Part shown: positions 36,351 to 47,484 of the stretch, piece after piece | Position numbering within the stretch: the first letter of the stretch is position 1 | Layout: every line of letters starts with the position of its first letter | Source: Notolepis coatsorum | Lineage: Eukaryota; Chordata; Actinopteri; Aulopiformes; Paralepididae | DNA: 64,000 bases | Direction: 5' to 3' | NCBI GenBank assembly: GCA_963971535.1 | Contig: OZ020589.1 | Span: 80,224,878-80,288,877, forward strand | Position numbers and translations under genes: made by a program | The notes under the pieces: generated by a model | Database searches by the model: none | Told to the model about the DNA's origin: nothing | What the model saw: the letters and a program-made list of their open reading frames with translations, nothing else

Positions 36351-36715
36351 CAACATAATGAAATGGTTCAGGATACAAATCTGAGAAATGCCCCTTTAAA
36401 GGATTTAACGACTATTGTTTTTACCACAGTATTCCTTGCATAATTTCTTAATGTGGATATTCTTGTCATGCCAACCATGTTCTCACACAACACAAGCCCG
36501 CAGATGACATATTATTCAACATAAAAATTATAATTGAAAACGGCTAATTAATTTAGAATTAGTTGACTAAGAACCTAACAAGCAATTTGTGGAGTAATGG
36601 ACTAAATGACAGCACCCTGCAGGTCTAAAAGGAAAGATACAGAAGTCTTCTTCCCACTGTTGCCCCCTTGTGGTGGGTCATGTGGTCACAGTAGGTGGAT
36701 CCACTGGAAGATTAA
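36351..36715. other. no feature recognised
   Basis: AT-rich sequence without recognisable element or exon. Confidence 0.35.
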
Positions 36716-36955
36716 ATGGTGCATTTATATAGCGCTTTTATCCAAAGCAATTTGTTCCTCACATTTTCACTCACACATTCACACAACGATGGCGGAGGCA
36801 ACCATGCAAGGTGCCAACCTGCTCATTGGGAGCAATTAGGGGTTAAGTGTCTTGCTCAAGGACACTTCGACACTGCCCGAGAGGAGCGGGAATCTAACCG
36901 GGAACCTCCGGATTACCAGACGACTGCTCTACCTCCCAAGGGACTGTCGCCCCCT
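36716..36955 (-). mobile_element. tRNA-derived SINE, reverse orientation
   Basis: On the minus strand the head GGGGGCGACAGTCCCTTGGG then AGGTAGAGC is an A-box region. GGTTAGATTCC is a slightly altered B box. The tail ends AAAGCGCTATATAAATGCAC at the left, a LINE-like 3' tail. No clear target duplication, so it is older than the SINE at 34512. Confidence 0.85.
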
Positions 36956-37234
36956 GATAACCATTTACATTAGAGATTATAATGTTATGGAACAGCCAGG
37001 CATTGTAGGAGGAGCTGTGCTGTACATCAAACTAGGAGCAATCATTACACATGAAGGCAGTATGTAGGTCTAACGATGACCGGCATAGGTATAATATACT
37101 GGTCAAATGGATTGAATCTTGGTGAATCTGTGAATTGTGTAAATATCCTGGGTTCAACTTGTAGACTGTAATATAGGTTGAGTACATTTTATTTGTCATT
37201 CACACGAGAATCCTGGGTTCAGGTCATGCAGCTA

Positions 37235-37625
37235 TAGGGATGGGTACCGAATTCGGTACTTTTGAGGTACCGAACCGAAACACGTCGGTACTACGGAGTA
37301 TCGAATCAAGTGAGAAACCAAAAAAAAATTATAATAATAATAATAATAATATTTTTAAAAAAATTCACTTTTTTTTTCATGTCAACGTTCACACGCACAA
37401 TATATGCTTACCTAGGATTTTACTTGATTCAACAACAAAGCAGTCGGAGCAATGACGAGCCGAAAACTGTCAATTGTAGTTATTTGAAGTTTGGATTTTT
37501 TTTTACGACTGAGGTAGGTAAATTACATTTCTTGAGACTAAAGTACCGAAAAAAGGTACCGTTGGGTACCGGTATCGATTCACAGGTACCGGTATCGGTT
37601 CAAATGTGAAAGGTACCCATCCCTA
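37235..37625. mobile_element. hAT MITE (391 bp)
   Basis: Termini TAGGGATGGGTACC and GGTACCCATCCCTA are perfect inverted repeats. Target duplication TGCAGCTA is perfect (37227-37234, 37626-37633). GGTACC-rich subterminal repeats. Same family as 26070. Confidence 0.93.
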
Positions 37626-37633
37626 TGCAGCTA

Positions 37634-38452
37634 TGCCCCTACATTATATATGTAATATACTCCAGGATGAATCTTCCCATGATTCTTATTGATATGGGAA
37701 CGGGCTGAGGAGGTTATCTCCGACCTATATCTTCAGCTCAGCGTGGCCCAGCAAGACCGAGATGGGAAGATACTTCAAAGACCATTGTTAACAACAACCT
37801 ATACTGTAGCTCCTGTAAAATGAGGTGCACTACGGTGTGGTGGTCCTTCCTTTCTGGCGGCAGCTACAATGAACATTCAGGAGCCTATTCTCAGTCGTGG
37901 AAAAAGTTGTCAAATTCTTTACTTAGAGGTATAATGAGTAAAACAATGTACAGACTCATACAAACATAATCCCTCTCAATCATCACTTAAAACCACCAGA
38001 TGAAAACTAGCTCATTAGCTAACTCTGGCACATTTACATTGATGTGGAAACTGAAGATGTTGATTAATGTGCACTGTCCCTGGGTAAAAAAATTAAGAAA
38101 AGAGAAGAGAAAACAAACATAATCCTTTCCCTCTGTCTATATTTTCTCAATTTGTTGTGCTCTGGATGTTTTGGGGAATTGAGTGCATGTTATGTGCACG
38201 TTGCGTACATGTATCCCCACCATACTTGCCATTTCCCCATGTGGAATGCACCTGATAATCCTGATTGTATAAACACGCTGCTTGTGGGCATTTTCAAAAA
38301 GAAAATGGTGGCTTGTTTGCTTGTCAACTTTATCTTTTTCTACCTAAAGTTGAAGCTAAAATATGTTTCTGACAAATAATTTTGTGGTGACTTTGATATG
38401 ATATTGCTGGACCTTGAGTCATGTTTGATTTGCAATGCCTAGTGGTGCTCTA
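37634..38452. other. no feature recognised
   Basis: Ordinary sequence between MITEs; no exon or terminus found. Confidence 0.35.
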
Positions 38453-39584
38453 GTGCAGGGGTTCCCAAACTTTTCAGACCGTGCCCCAAAAATAACGGGG
38501 TCAGAGAGCCGCGACCCCCACTATTATAGGAGGTAAAATTTTTATTTTAAAATTTTTTTATAAGTGGAAATGTATGGTTGAAACATGCACACGTTCAAAC
38601 GCACTCACACTAATAAGCATTGGAGGCAGTTTTAACCAGGGCCGGACTGAGGAAATCATTCAGGCCAGGAAATATAGTGCAAAATATAGCCCCAGTCAGG
38701 CCACTTTTTAAGCAGGGGGTCTGGGGGTCCCCCACCAGGACATTTCTTGTTACAAAGACTTCATTTCCTGCATTCTGGTGCAGGCATTTTTTTTATTTGT
38801 ACCCTTTAAATGCCAGTGTTTGTGATGGCATCACAAATTATTGTTAAACAACAGGCTAGCATATGTATGATTAGCAACAACACTGATTTTGATGGATTTT
38901 CAGTTTTTTTGTAATGTCAGATTGAAAATAATACTTCAGCCCTGATCATAACACCACATATTAATTTTATAATTCTAACCCTTTAAATGCCAGTGTGTGT
39001 GATGGCATATATTTGCAATATATCAAATGCAAAGTAGATTTTTCTGGGGGGGATTATTACAGGCTAGCATGTGTCAATAGGCTTGTTCGAGATGGGATAG
39101 GCGGACGCAGATCTGCGCAGGTTTCACTACTGCCTCGCCAAGCGCGTTGCATGACGGTTAGAATGTTGTCCGACTTGCTCTGAAAATCTGACGAGGCGAG
39201 GCGTGGAACTCCCGCGGGAGCGAGCCACAAGCAGCCTTCAGAGCGAGGCGCCACAGTACCTCTCACTCGGCTGCTCCCGGCTGGGAAGCGACTTGCTATG
39301 GTCGGGCAAAGCGCCTATTGGCTCAGAAAGGTTGTCAGTCACCAGCCACGTGACAGCCAGGGAGTTATGAGACGTTTGATTGATTGATTGAAAACTTTAT
39401 TATGTTATGCGTAGTGCGGTCAGGCGATTAAAATTTTTAATCTAATTAATTACAGGTTTTGTAATTAATTAATCTAATTAATCGCATTTTAATCGCATAT
39501 TTATATTTCATATTCATATAAATATTTAAAATTCAAGGACATTACATTATTGTGGCAGGTGACTGATCAATTAAATACACCAAG

Positions 39585-40280
39585 AAGAATGCTTTAGAAA
39601 TCAATTTTATTAAATAAATAAAATAAATAAAATGAAAACATACCTCTCAATAAGGTAACATTTGTTGCTGATACAGCTAACAGTTTACACTAAGCTACAG
39701 TATCCTCAAATCAGGGTCTACTGCAGGATCTAGTGCAGGGTCTACTACAGGGTCTACTGTATGCATGACATCTATTCCTCAGCTTGTTTACATTGTCTGA
39801 GTGTAAGGCTGCCCTCTTCTTTTGGACTATGTGACCTGCAAGTGAAGAATGCTTTAGAAATCAATTCTATTAAATTGAATAAATAAATAAAATGAATGAA
39901 AACATACCTCTCAATAAGGTAACATTTGTTGCCGATACAGCCAATAACAGTTTACACTAAGCTACAGTATCCTCAAAAATCAGGGTCTAGTGCAGGGTTT
40001 ACTACAGGGTCTACTGTATGCATGACATCTATTCCTTGAGCCAATTGCTAAGACAAACAAGCTTCAGCTTGTTTACATTGTCTGTGTGTAAGGCTGCCCT
40101 CTTCTTTTGGACTATGTGACCTGCAAGTGAAGAATGCTTTAGAAATCAATTTTATTAAATTGAATAAAATAAAATGAATGAAAACATACATCTCAATAAG
40201 GTAACATTTGTTGCTGATACAGCCAATAACAGTTTACACTAAGCTACAGTATCCTCAAAAATCAAAACAGCCCACAGCAA
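39585..40280. repeat. direct duplications, about 250-290 bp, three units, containing transposase-end sequence
   Basis: GTGACCTGCAAGTGAAGAAT, AATAAGGTAACATTTGTTGC and TTACACTAAGCTACAGTATC recur near 39600-39830, 39835-40110 and 40120-40270. The part around GGCTGCCCTCTTCTTTTGGA equals the last coding stretch of the transposase at about 41690-41720. Confidence 0.88.
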
Positions 40281-40283
40281 GCT

Positions 40284-41590
40284 ACAGTGTCTGGGGGCAT
40301 GACTACAGGGTCTAGTACAGTGTCTACTACAGTGTCTGGGGGCATGACTACAGGGTCTAGTACAGTGTCTACTACAGTGTCTGGGGGCATGACTACAGGG
40401 TCTAGTACAGTGTCTACTACAGTGTCTGGGGGCATGACTACAGGGTCTACTACAGTGTCTGGGGGCATGACTACAGGGTCTAGTACAGTGTCTGGGGGCA
40501 TGACTACAGGGTCTAGTACAGTGTCTGGGGGCATGACTACAGGGTCTAGTACAGTGTCTGGGGGCATGACTACAGGGTCTACTACAGTGTCTGGGGGCAT
40601 GACTACAGGGTCTAGTACAGTGTCTGGGGGCATGACTACAGGGTCTACTACAGTGTCTGGGGGCATGACTACAGGGTCTACTACAGTGTCTGGGGGCATG
40701 ACTACAGGGTCTAGTACAGTGTCTGGGGGCATGACTACAGGGTCTAGTACAGTGTCTGGGGGCATGGTCTACTACAGTGTCTGGGGGCATGACTACAGTG
40801 TCTACTACAGTGTCTGGGGGCATGACTACAGGGTCTAGTACAGTGTCTGGGGGCATGACTACAGGGTCTAGTACAGTGTCTGGGGGCATGACTACAGGGT
40901 CTAGTACAGTGTCTGGGGGCATGACTACAGGGTCTAGTACAGTGTCTGGGGGCATGACTACAGGGTCTACTACAGTGTCTGGGGGCATGACTACAGGGTC
41001 TACTACAGTGTCTGGGGGCATGACTACAGTGTCTACTACAGTGTCTGGGGGCATGACTACAGTGTCTACTACAGTGTCTGGGGGCATGACTACAGTGTCT
41101 ACTACAGTGTCTGGGGGCATGACTACAGTGTCTACTACAGTGTCTGGGGGCATGACTACAGGGTCTAGTACAGTGTCTGGGGGCATGGTCTACTACAGTG
41201 TCTGGGGGCATGACTACAGGGTCTACTACAGTGTCTGGGGGCATGACTACAGGGTCTAGTACAGTGTCTGGGGGCATGGTCTACTACAGTGTCTGGGGGC
41301 ATGACTACAGGGTCTGGGGGCATGACTACAGGGTCTAGTACAGTGTCTGGGGGCATGACTACAGGGTCTAGTACAGTGTCTGGGGGCATGGTCTACTACA
41401 GTGTCTGGGGGCATGACTACAGGGTCTACTACAGTGTCTGGGGGCATGACTACAGGGTCTACTACAGTGTCTGGGGGCATGACTACAGGGTCTACTACAG
41501 TTTCTGGGGGCATGACTACAGGGTCTACTACAGTGTCTGGGGGCATGACTACAGGGTCTACTACAGGGTCTGAGGCATGACTGCAGGGTC
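40284..41590. repeat. 33-bp minisatellite, about 37 units
   Basis: Core GTCTGGGGGCATGACTACAG then GGTCTAGTACAGT, with variants at two positions and some 48-bp units. Divisible by three, it gives long repetitive open frames on both strands (for example MPPDTVVDPVV repeats). It lies 3' of the transposase stop inside the hAT. Confidence 0.97.
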
Positions 41591-41633
41591 TAGTGCAGGG
41601 TCTAGTGCAGGGTCTACTGTATGCATGACAAAT

Positions 41634-44221
41634 CTATTCCTTGAGCCAATTGCTAAGACAAACAAGCTTGTTTACATTGTCTGAGAGTAAGGCTGCCCTC
41701 TTCTTTTGGACTATGTGACCTGCAAGTGAAAATAGCCTCTCACATGGCACAGAGGTGGCAGGAGTAGCCAGATATTTGCGAGCAAGAGGAGACAGCTGTC
41801 CATAGGCTTTTGCGTGAGCTGCCCACCACTCCAGTGGACAGTCATTCATTCCGATGCTGGGCTCAGCTTTGTAGAGGTCTAATTGTCCTGACAGTACCCT
41901 GACTTCATCTGAATCAGAGTCTGAAGACAGCAGGAGGAGGGTCCTCTTCGCTGGTGGCTCGTCCTCTGTGGCTTGTGGAGCAGCTTTGTCTGCTTCTGGT
42001 CCTGGCAGCATCTCTTTAAGCCAGGTCCACACCTAATAAGAGGGACAATTAATTAGTTGCATAGGACTTTTCATGACAGCCTAAGGACTTAACACTGGTC
42101 TTCTCATTCACACACACACCTCATCCCTCTCGTCCTTTGGTACGCTCTTCAAGTCCTTGAATCGCGGGTCGAGGGCTGTAGCCAGCTTCAGCCATCTGTT
42201 GTTGAGGGTCGCTTTGCGTGCGTCCAGGTCCTTCGTGAAGCTGGCCTTGAACTTTACCATGTAGCCCGGATCCTCCTCGTTGAGGTCCATGATGCGGTTT
42301 AGGTGGCAGAGTGCGGGGAGCACCACAGAGCATGAGACGTAGGTTTCCCCTCCAAGGAGCTCAGTCACATACCTGCAGTGAAACAAGAGAGCGAGAGAGA
42401 AAGAGGTGAAGGTGTGTGTATGAGAGGGAGATAGGTGTGTGTATGGGGGAGAGAGGGGGGGTGAGGTGTGTGTATGGGAGAGAGATAGGTGTGTGTATGG
42501 GGGAGAGAGGGGGGGGTGAGGTGTGTGTATGGGAGAGAGAGGGGTGAGGTGTGTGTATGGGGGAGAGAGGGGGGGGGGTGAGGTGTGTGTATGGGAGAGA
42601 GATATGTGTGTGTATGGGGGAGAGAGGGGGGGGTGAGGTGTGTGTATGGGAGAGATAGGTGTGTGTATGGGGGAGAGAGGGGGGGGTGAGGTGTGTGTAT
42701 GGGAGAGAGATAGGTGTGTGTATGGGGGAGAGAGGGGGGGTGAGGTGTGTGTATGGGAGAGATAGGTGTGTGTATGGGGGAGAGAGGGGGGGGTGAGGTG
42801 TGTGTATGGGAGAGAGATAGGTGTGTGTATGGGGGAGAGAGGGGGGTGAGGTGTGTGTATGGGAGAGAGAGAGTGGGGTGTGAGGTGTGTGTATGGGGGA
42901 GAGAGAGAGAGGAGGGGGGTGTATGGGGGGAGAGAGAGAGGGAGAGACACTTACCTGCAGGGCTCAAGTACAAGCTCCAGCTTCTTCAGTTTGTCACACT
43001 CTGTGGGGGTCAGCATGGACAGCTTGTGGTTCTGTTGGGCCAAAGTGGCAGTCACAGCCTCCTGGTTCCTCAGGTACCGTGAGATCATGGCCAGTGTCGA
43101 ATTCCACCTTCCAATTCAATAAAATAACTATTAGTCCCACTGGGGGTTGTTAATGCAGCATGATGCAATTGTACAGAACACAAAGAAATAAACACACACA
43201 CACACTAAATTTACCTTAAGCATACAACAGGTAGTTAAACAGTCTCACCTTGTGGATACATCTTGTATCATGGGCTCTTTTGCTTGTCCGAGGGCAGTCT
43301 GCTGCTGCTGCAGTTCTTCTGTACTGGCAGGGCTGTGCTTGAAGTGGCCTACAATCTTGCGGCACTTTGCCAGGGTGGTGTCAAGGCTTCTGTCCTCAAG
43401 GGAGACTGTGATGGTTCTTTGCAGCACGTGTGCAGCACATGGCATGTGCTGGAACGGCATATAGCGCGCTGCTGCTATCATATTACGGGCGGAATCAGTC
43501 CCAATAGATGTGACTTTATCTTTTATATTCCACTCCTCTATTACTGTGTTGAACTGTTCAGCACACGCATCGGCGAAATGGCGGCCCACAGTTTTGGTCA
43601 CCGTTAATGCAAATGATTGCAGTTTCCACTCAGTATCGATCAAGTGCACTGTGACACCCAAATAATTATGATTGCCCACCGACGTCCAGTGATCACCCGT
43701 TAGGGCCATTGGGCCAGCCCGTGCCAACACTTCTTCCCTCGCCTCCCTCTCTGTGTCATACATGTTGTGGATCCTTTTCATCACTGTAGCTCTCGAGGGT
43801 AGCTTGTAATTTGGGTCAGACGACGCTATTCGAAATGACTCCGCTAAACCCTTATCTTCCACTATAGCTATTGGCCTACAAGATTTTGCTATCCACTTCG
43901 CGACGCTGTTGGTTAGTTTGTCTGTGGTGGATTTACTCAACCGTTTGCCTAACGGTAATTCTCCAAGAGTGGTTTGACGAAGCGTGCGAGTTGCTCTGGA
44001 GCTAACGTTAGCTACACACTGGAGCTGCTCGAACAACTTGCCTGGACATGTTTAGCGTTCATGTGATACGTTAGACTAGAGCAGCTTCGGTGATACGCAA
44101 ATTCTTTTTGACATAAGCTACATATTACAATGGTCTTGTTTACTGTCCCATCTATATTCTTTTTGAAATTGAACTTGCCGTTCATAGGTCCCAGGAGTAT
44201 CGCCTCGGGTGATGCTGACAT
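41634..44221 (-). CDS. hAT transposase (ZBED-type), spliced, one frame break near the N-terminus
   Basis: Exons on the minus strand: 44221-about 43249, 43107-42955, 42372-42120, 42032-41634. Each junction has GT...AG and keeps frame. The first part encodes a BED finger (VICSLCQKEFAYHRSCSSLT then YHMNAKH). Then come LTGDHWTSVGNHNYLGVTVH (first catalytic Asp block) and TSIGTDSARNMIAAA (second Asp). A split Arg codon leads into WNSTLAM. LDPRFKDL follows, and the last exon has PLEWWAAH, VPCERLFSLAG (catalytic Glu) and the hATC end DNVNKLVCLSNWLKE. The BED frame and the main frame differ by two bases around 44012-44036, so this copy has a frameshift there. No other break seen, so it died recently or has a sequencing error. 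Confidence 0.88.
42390..42948. repeat. minisatellite in a transposase intron, units about 55-60 bp
   Basis: Alternating GAGGTGTGTGTATGGG and GGAGAGAGGGGGGGTGAGG blocks fill the intron between the exons at 42955-43107 and 42120-42372. The open frames of Ser/Leu/Pro/His repeats here are artefacts. Confidence 0.95.
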
Positions 44222-45057
44222 CTTGTTCCAGCTGAGCTAATTCCTTTGTGTGTTTGTTTTGTTTGATAGACGACGCATGTGTGAAGTGACGATCAAGTAG
44301 GCTACGGGTCATTCAATGGGCCAAGTTTAATACGCCCAACTCAAGCGTGGATTTCAAAATAAAAGCGCACCGATTTGCCACTTGTCTAAAGTAAATATAG
44401 GTCGGCTGTAATTAATTTTGCGTCAATTTTCATAACGCGATAATTTGCTGTGTAATTAATTAATCTAATTAACGCGATAAACTGACAGCCCTAGTTATGC
44501 GTTATCATCATATCATCATGATAAACTTCAAGCTGTCAGACACACACACACACACATGCGTCGTCTGTTTTGCCTCAATACTGTATATATAATTCTGTTT
44601 CGCCTCAATATACACAGTATACATATATATATTGATGCAAAACAGAATTATTCAGCGTTGTGTGTGCGTGCGGCCAGGAGCGAGCAACAAGATGGTATAC
44701 ATTATGGTATATGAATAGTATATTCCACTATAGCAGTATATGGTGTGCTGTACATTTGAATCTGATCTAATTTTACACACGGCCATCGCATTATAATACG
44801 CTGGACAGGTGTGTAATGTGTGTGTGGTGACGTGAAAGCGTATCTGCCATGCGAGACTAGGCGAGAGGCTCTTGTGAAATCGGCAGTGTCCGCCTTTTTA
44901 ACTCCTCCCCCGGCTTCACTCGGCTACTCTCGTCTACTAGTCGAGGCAAACCGAAATCCATCTCGAACAAGCCTAATGATTAGCAACAACAGTTTTTTGT
45001 AAGGGTCCCGCCTCCACCAATCACATGCGGCTCCTTTTGTGTGTGTGTGTGTGAGAG

Positions 45058-45091
<34 letters not shown>

Positions 45092-45210
45092 TTCTCCAAC
45101 TTGTGTGAGTTGCAGTGATCTCCTGGTTGTTCCCCACCTAGGTTATCTCTAACTATTGCGCTGCTGCAACTAGAAACACTGTCCTGGCCTGCTTCTAAGT
45201 TCAGTTGCCT

Positions 45211-45641
45211 GACTGCAAAAAAAGAAAAAAAAAATTGATTTTTTATTGATTTTTTTTAAATCATCTGGCAAATCATTTTTCTCTCTAAGAATTGAGATCA
45301 CGATTCTCTCACGATTCGTATTTTTTAAATAAAATCATTTAAAAAGTAAAGAAAAAAAAAATTTATAAAAAGAAATCGTCATAACTTAGAAATGAGATTG
45401 CATAGGTCTATGAATCGAGATCGCAATTTTATTTTATTTCGATTAATTGCCCAGCCCTAGTCTGTCTCAAATTACCATATTGACTCATCAGTCTAGTCTC
45501 GAGTTCATGAGATCTTCCCTCACTCAACTAAGCTGTTCTGATTTGACAGTTTTGCTGACGTGAATATAGCACTGATTTGCATAATTAACGCCCCCTCTAT
45601 GGTTGACAGCGACAGCAGAGCGAGTGGAAATATCTTCACTT

Positions 45642-45719
<78 letters not shown>

Positions 45720-46047
45720 GCATTTTACACACAACCTGACGGCACGGGGCTTCTCCCTGGTAGAGAGAGAGAGGGGCCGCGGTGCAGGAGTGTGTGAAAC
45801 ACAGGCATTTACACACCATGCGGGTGAAGCAGTGGAGAGATAACTTTATGCTCGGTGTCCCTCTCTCTCTCCCTCTACCTCCCTCCCTCTCCCCCTCTCT
45901 CTATCTCTGCCAGTCGCAGACTGTCGGTGACTCTCACTCAAAGCGCTTATGGGCGGAGCCCATCCAAAAATAGCCTGAAATCCTGAGGCTGAAAAATGAT
46001 GCTTTTGAGTACTTGATCAAAAATATAAAACAATGATTTTTTTTATA
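45211..46047. other. hAT-like end, GA microsatellite, no gene
   Basis: TTAATTGCCCAGCCCTAG at about 45440-45460 resembles a hAT terminus, preceded by ATCACGATTC motifs. A pure GA run lies at 45647-45718. TC-rich sequence near 45860-45905. No exon recognised. Confidence 0.5.
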
Positions 46048-46055
46048 CATAACAA

Positions 46056-46626
46056 CAGGGCTTGACGTTAACTTTTTGGCTCACTAGCCACTGTGGCTAG
46101 TGGTTTTCCAAAGTCACTAGCCACTCAGCATTTTCACTAGCCAAAAATCCTCGCACTCGCGCCCCCACCCAAAAAGTTATAAATATAGGTAATTTCTTCT
46201 TCACTAACCCCTGCTGGGGACAGTATCATTGTAATCTTACTGCTACACGCCAACTGTACAACTGTGCTTCTGACTGTTGAGTCCATTGTTTACTACTGCC
46301 TGCGACCAGTGACTCAGCCGCAAAAGGAGCTCCAGTTGGGGCAACGGCTGACTGGGACAAGATGGAGGGTGTAGATGTGGAAGAGTTGTGTTGAACCTAG
46401 CAATTACATTGTTGCTCCAAACGCCGTGAACATTATCATTGACACACCTATGCCTTGCCTGTGTTGAACCTAGCAATTATATTATTGCTCCAAACGCCGT
46501 GAACATTATCATTGACACACCTATGCAGGGCTTGACGTTAACTTTTTGGCGGTTTTCCAAAGTCACTAGCCACTCAGCATTTTCACTAGCCCTGGGCAGG
46601 TGGGCAGGTGTCAATGTCAAGCCCTG
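46056..46626. mobile_element. hAT MITE (571 bp)
   Basis: Termini CAGGGCTTGACGTTAAC and inverted CAGGGCTTGACATTGAC agree at 15 of 17 positions. Target duplication CATAACAA is perfect (46048-46055, 46627-46634). An internal tandem duplication of about 72 bp holds GCTCCAAACGCCGTGAACAT twice (about 46410 and 46485). A second CAGGGCTTGACGTTAAC lies at about 46526. Confidence 0.92.
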
Positions 46627-46634
46627 CATAACAA

Positions 46635-47484
46635 ATATTATAACAAACGTTTCTGATGTGTTCCATAGACTCTCAGGAATTGTGTAAAGTTGGCCAAATA
46701 GTGCAAGGAATAGCAATGCATGTCCCCTTTAAGTAAAAGTCCAAAAGGCCAAATACTCCATTAAAAATTCCACGTAATTACATTTTTGATCAATACAATT
46801 TTGATATTGAACGTACTGAAGTATTAAAAGTAAACTGTACTCATTGCACATTATGCAACCTACACAAACAAACATCAGCGCGTACACACACAAACAAACT
46901 ATGCTTAGTCATTATTACATGGCAATCTACATTTGTGATGTGTCATGTTGCTCAAAGCTTTGTTCCTGTTAGTTGAGTGGTCCATCTGTACGTCTTTGTT
47001 TTGTTTTTACTGTATGTCTGTTTGTTGGCTCCTGTGTGTCTGCAGTATGCATTTTTATGTCCAGACTCTAGACCCCAGGATGACTAGCTCAAAGACTCCG
47101 GTTTTCAGCTAAGGGATCCTGTCTTTCAATGCTTTGGATTACTCAGTCCTTGAAGCATTGACCTCTAAAGGTTATGCTAATGTAGGCAGTGGTCCATTTA
47201 TGCTTGCTCTGAAATGTTGCTAGGCTTTTAACTTTGAAAGTGTATCCCTTTCATCAACCTTTCACACCTTTCAAATGTGTTTCTTTCAAAGTAGCTTAGT
47301 AACCACAAAGTTCAAATAAATGTGATGGAATAAAATGTTGACCAATTAAGCCTACTTTGAAATAATAGTGTATTAAAGGTAGACATTTCCCTAAAATGGA
47401 AATAGTCTAGTTAAAACACACATTTACCTCAAAACAATAGTGAAGTACAGTCCTTGTCCTTGAGTAGAAGTACTCAGTTACTTT
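46635..47484. other. unclassified sequence
   Basis: Includes stretches resembling common fish repeats (AAGTACTCAGTTAC near 47470), but no element could be delimited. No coding signal. Confidence 0.35.

Larger units (their letters stand above)
39412..44493 (-). mobile_element. autonomous-type hAT transposon (5082 bp)
   Basis: Left end TAGTGCGGTCAGGCGATTAA and inverted right end TAGGGCTGTCAGTTTATCGC share TAG-GC-GTCAG. Target duplication GTTATGCG is perfect (39404-39411, 44494-44501). TTAATTAATCTAATTA blocks repeat at both ends. The minus strand encodes a four-intron-block hAT transposase (44221 to 41634). Between its stop and the left terminus lie a 33-bp minisatellite and larger direct duplications. 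Confidence 0.95.
39079..44974. mobile_element. DNA transposon/MITE with AAT 3-bp target duplication, host of the hAT at 39412
   Basis: Termini AGGCTTGTTCGAGATGG and CCATCTCGAACAAGCCT are perfect 17-bp inverted repeats. Flanking AAT on both sides (39076-39078, 44975-44977) reduces to one AAT in the empty paralogous site near 19647. A 3-bp duplication points to a PIF/Harbinger-like element, though AAT is not the usual TWA. Own sequence about 0.8 kb, non-coding. Confidence 0.8.
38453..45210. repeat. dispersed repeat, copy 2, split by a nested insertion
   Basis: 38453-39078 and 44975-45210 are collinear with the copy at 17182-20110. They share the blocks GGTTCCCAAACTTTTCAG, GGCCGGACTG and AGCATGTGTCAA, then GATTAGCAACAACAG and a GA run (45060-45087). 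The interruption falls exactly where copy 1 (19640-19650) is continuous. Confidence 0.8.

Noticed and set aside
36841-36955. A functional tRNA gene on the minus strand
   Set aside because: A and B box resemblance is there, but the sequence does not fold as a tRNA and continues into a SINE body and tail.
40239-41577. Repetitive open frames up to 315 codons (MPPDTVVDPVV or TTGSSTVSGGM type)
   Set aside because: The 33-bp unit is divisible by three, so all frames stay open. It lies 3' of the transposase stop and has no start or splice context.
40284-41590. Regular repeat array that could suggest a CRISPR
   Set aside because: Units are contiguous with no unique spacers, in a eukaryotic transposon.
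42108-42973. Minus-strand frames of 202-280 codons rich in Ser, Leu, Pro and His
   Set aside because: They read an intron minisatellite into a genuine hAT exon; splice sites show the intron is removed.
44000-44060. Small intron (CAG then GCAAGT donor) joining the BED finger and the main transposase frame
   Set aside because: Nearest usable acceptors would give an intron of about 30 nt, too short to splice; a frameshift is simpler.
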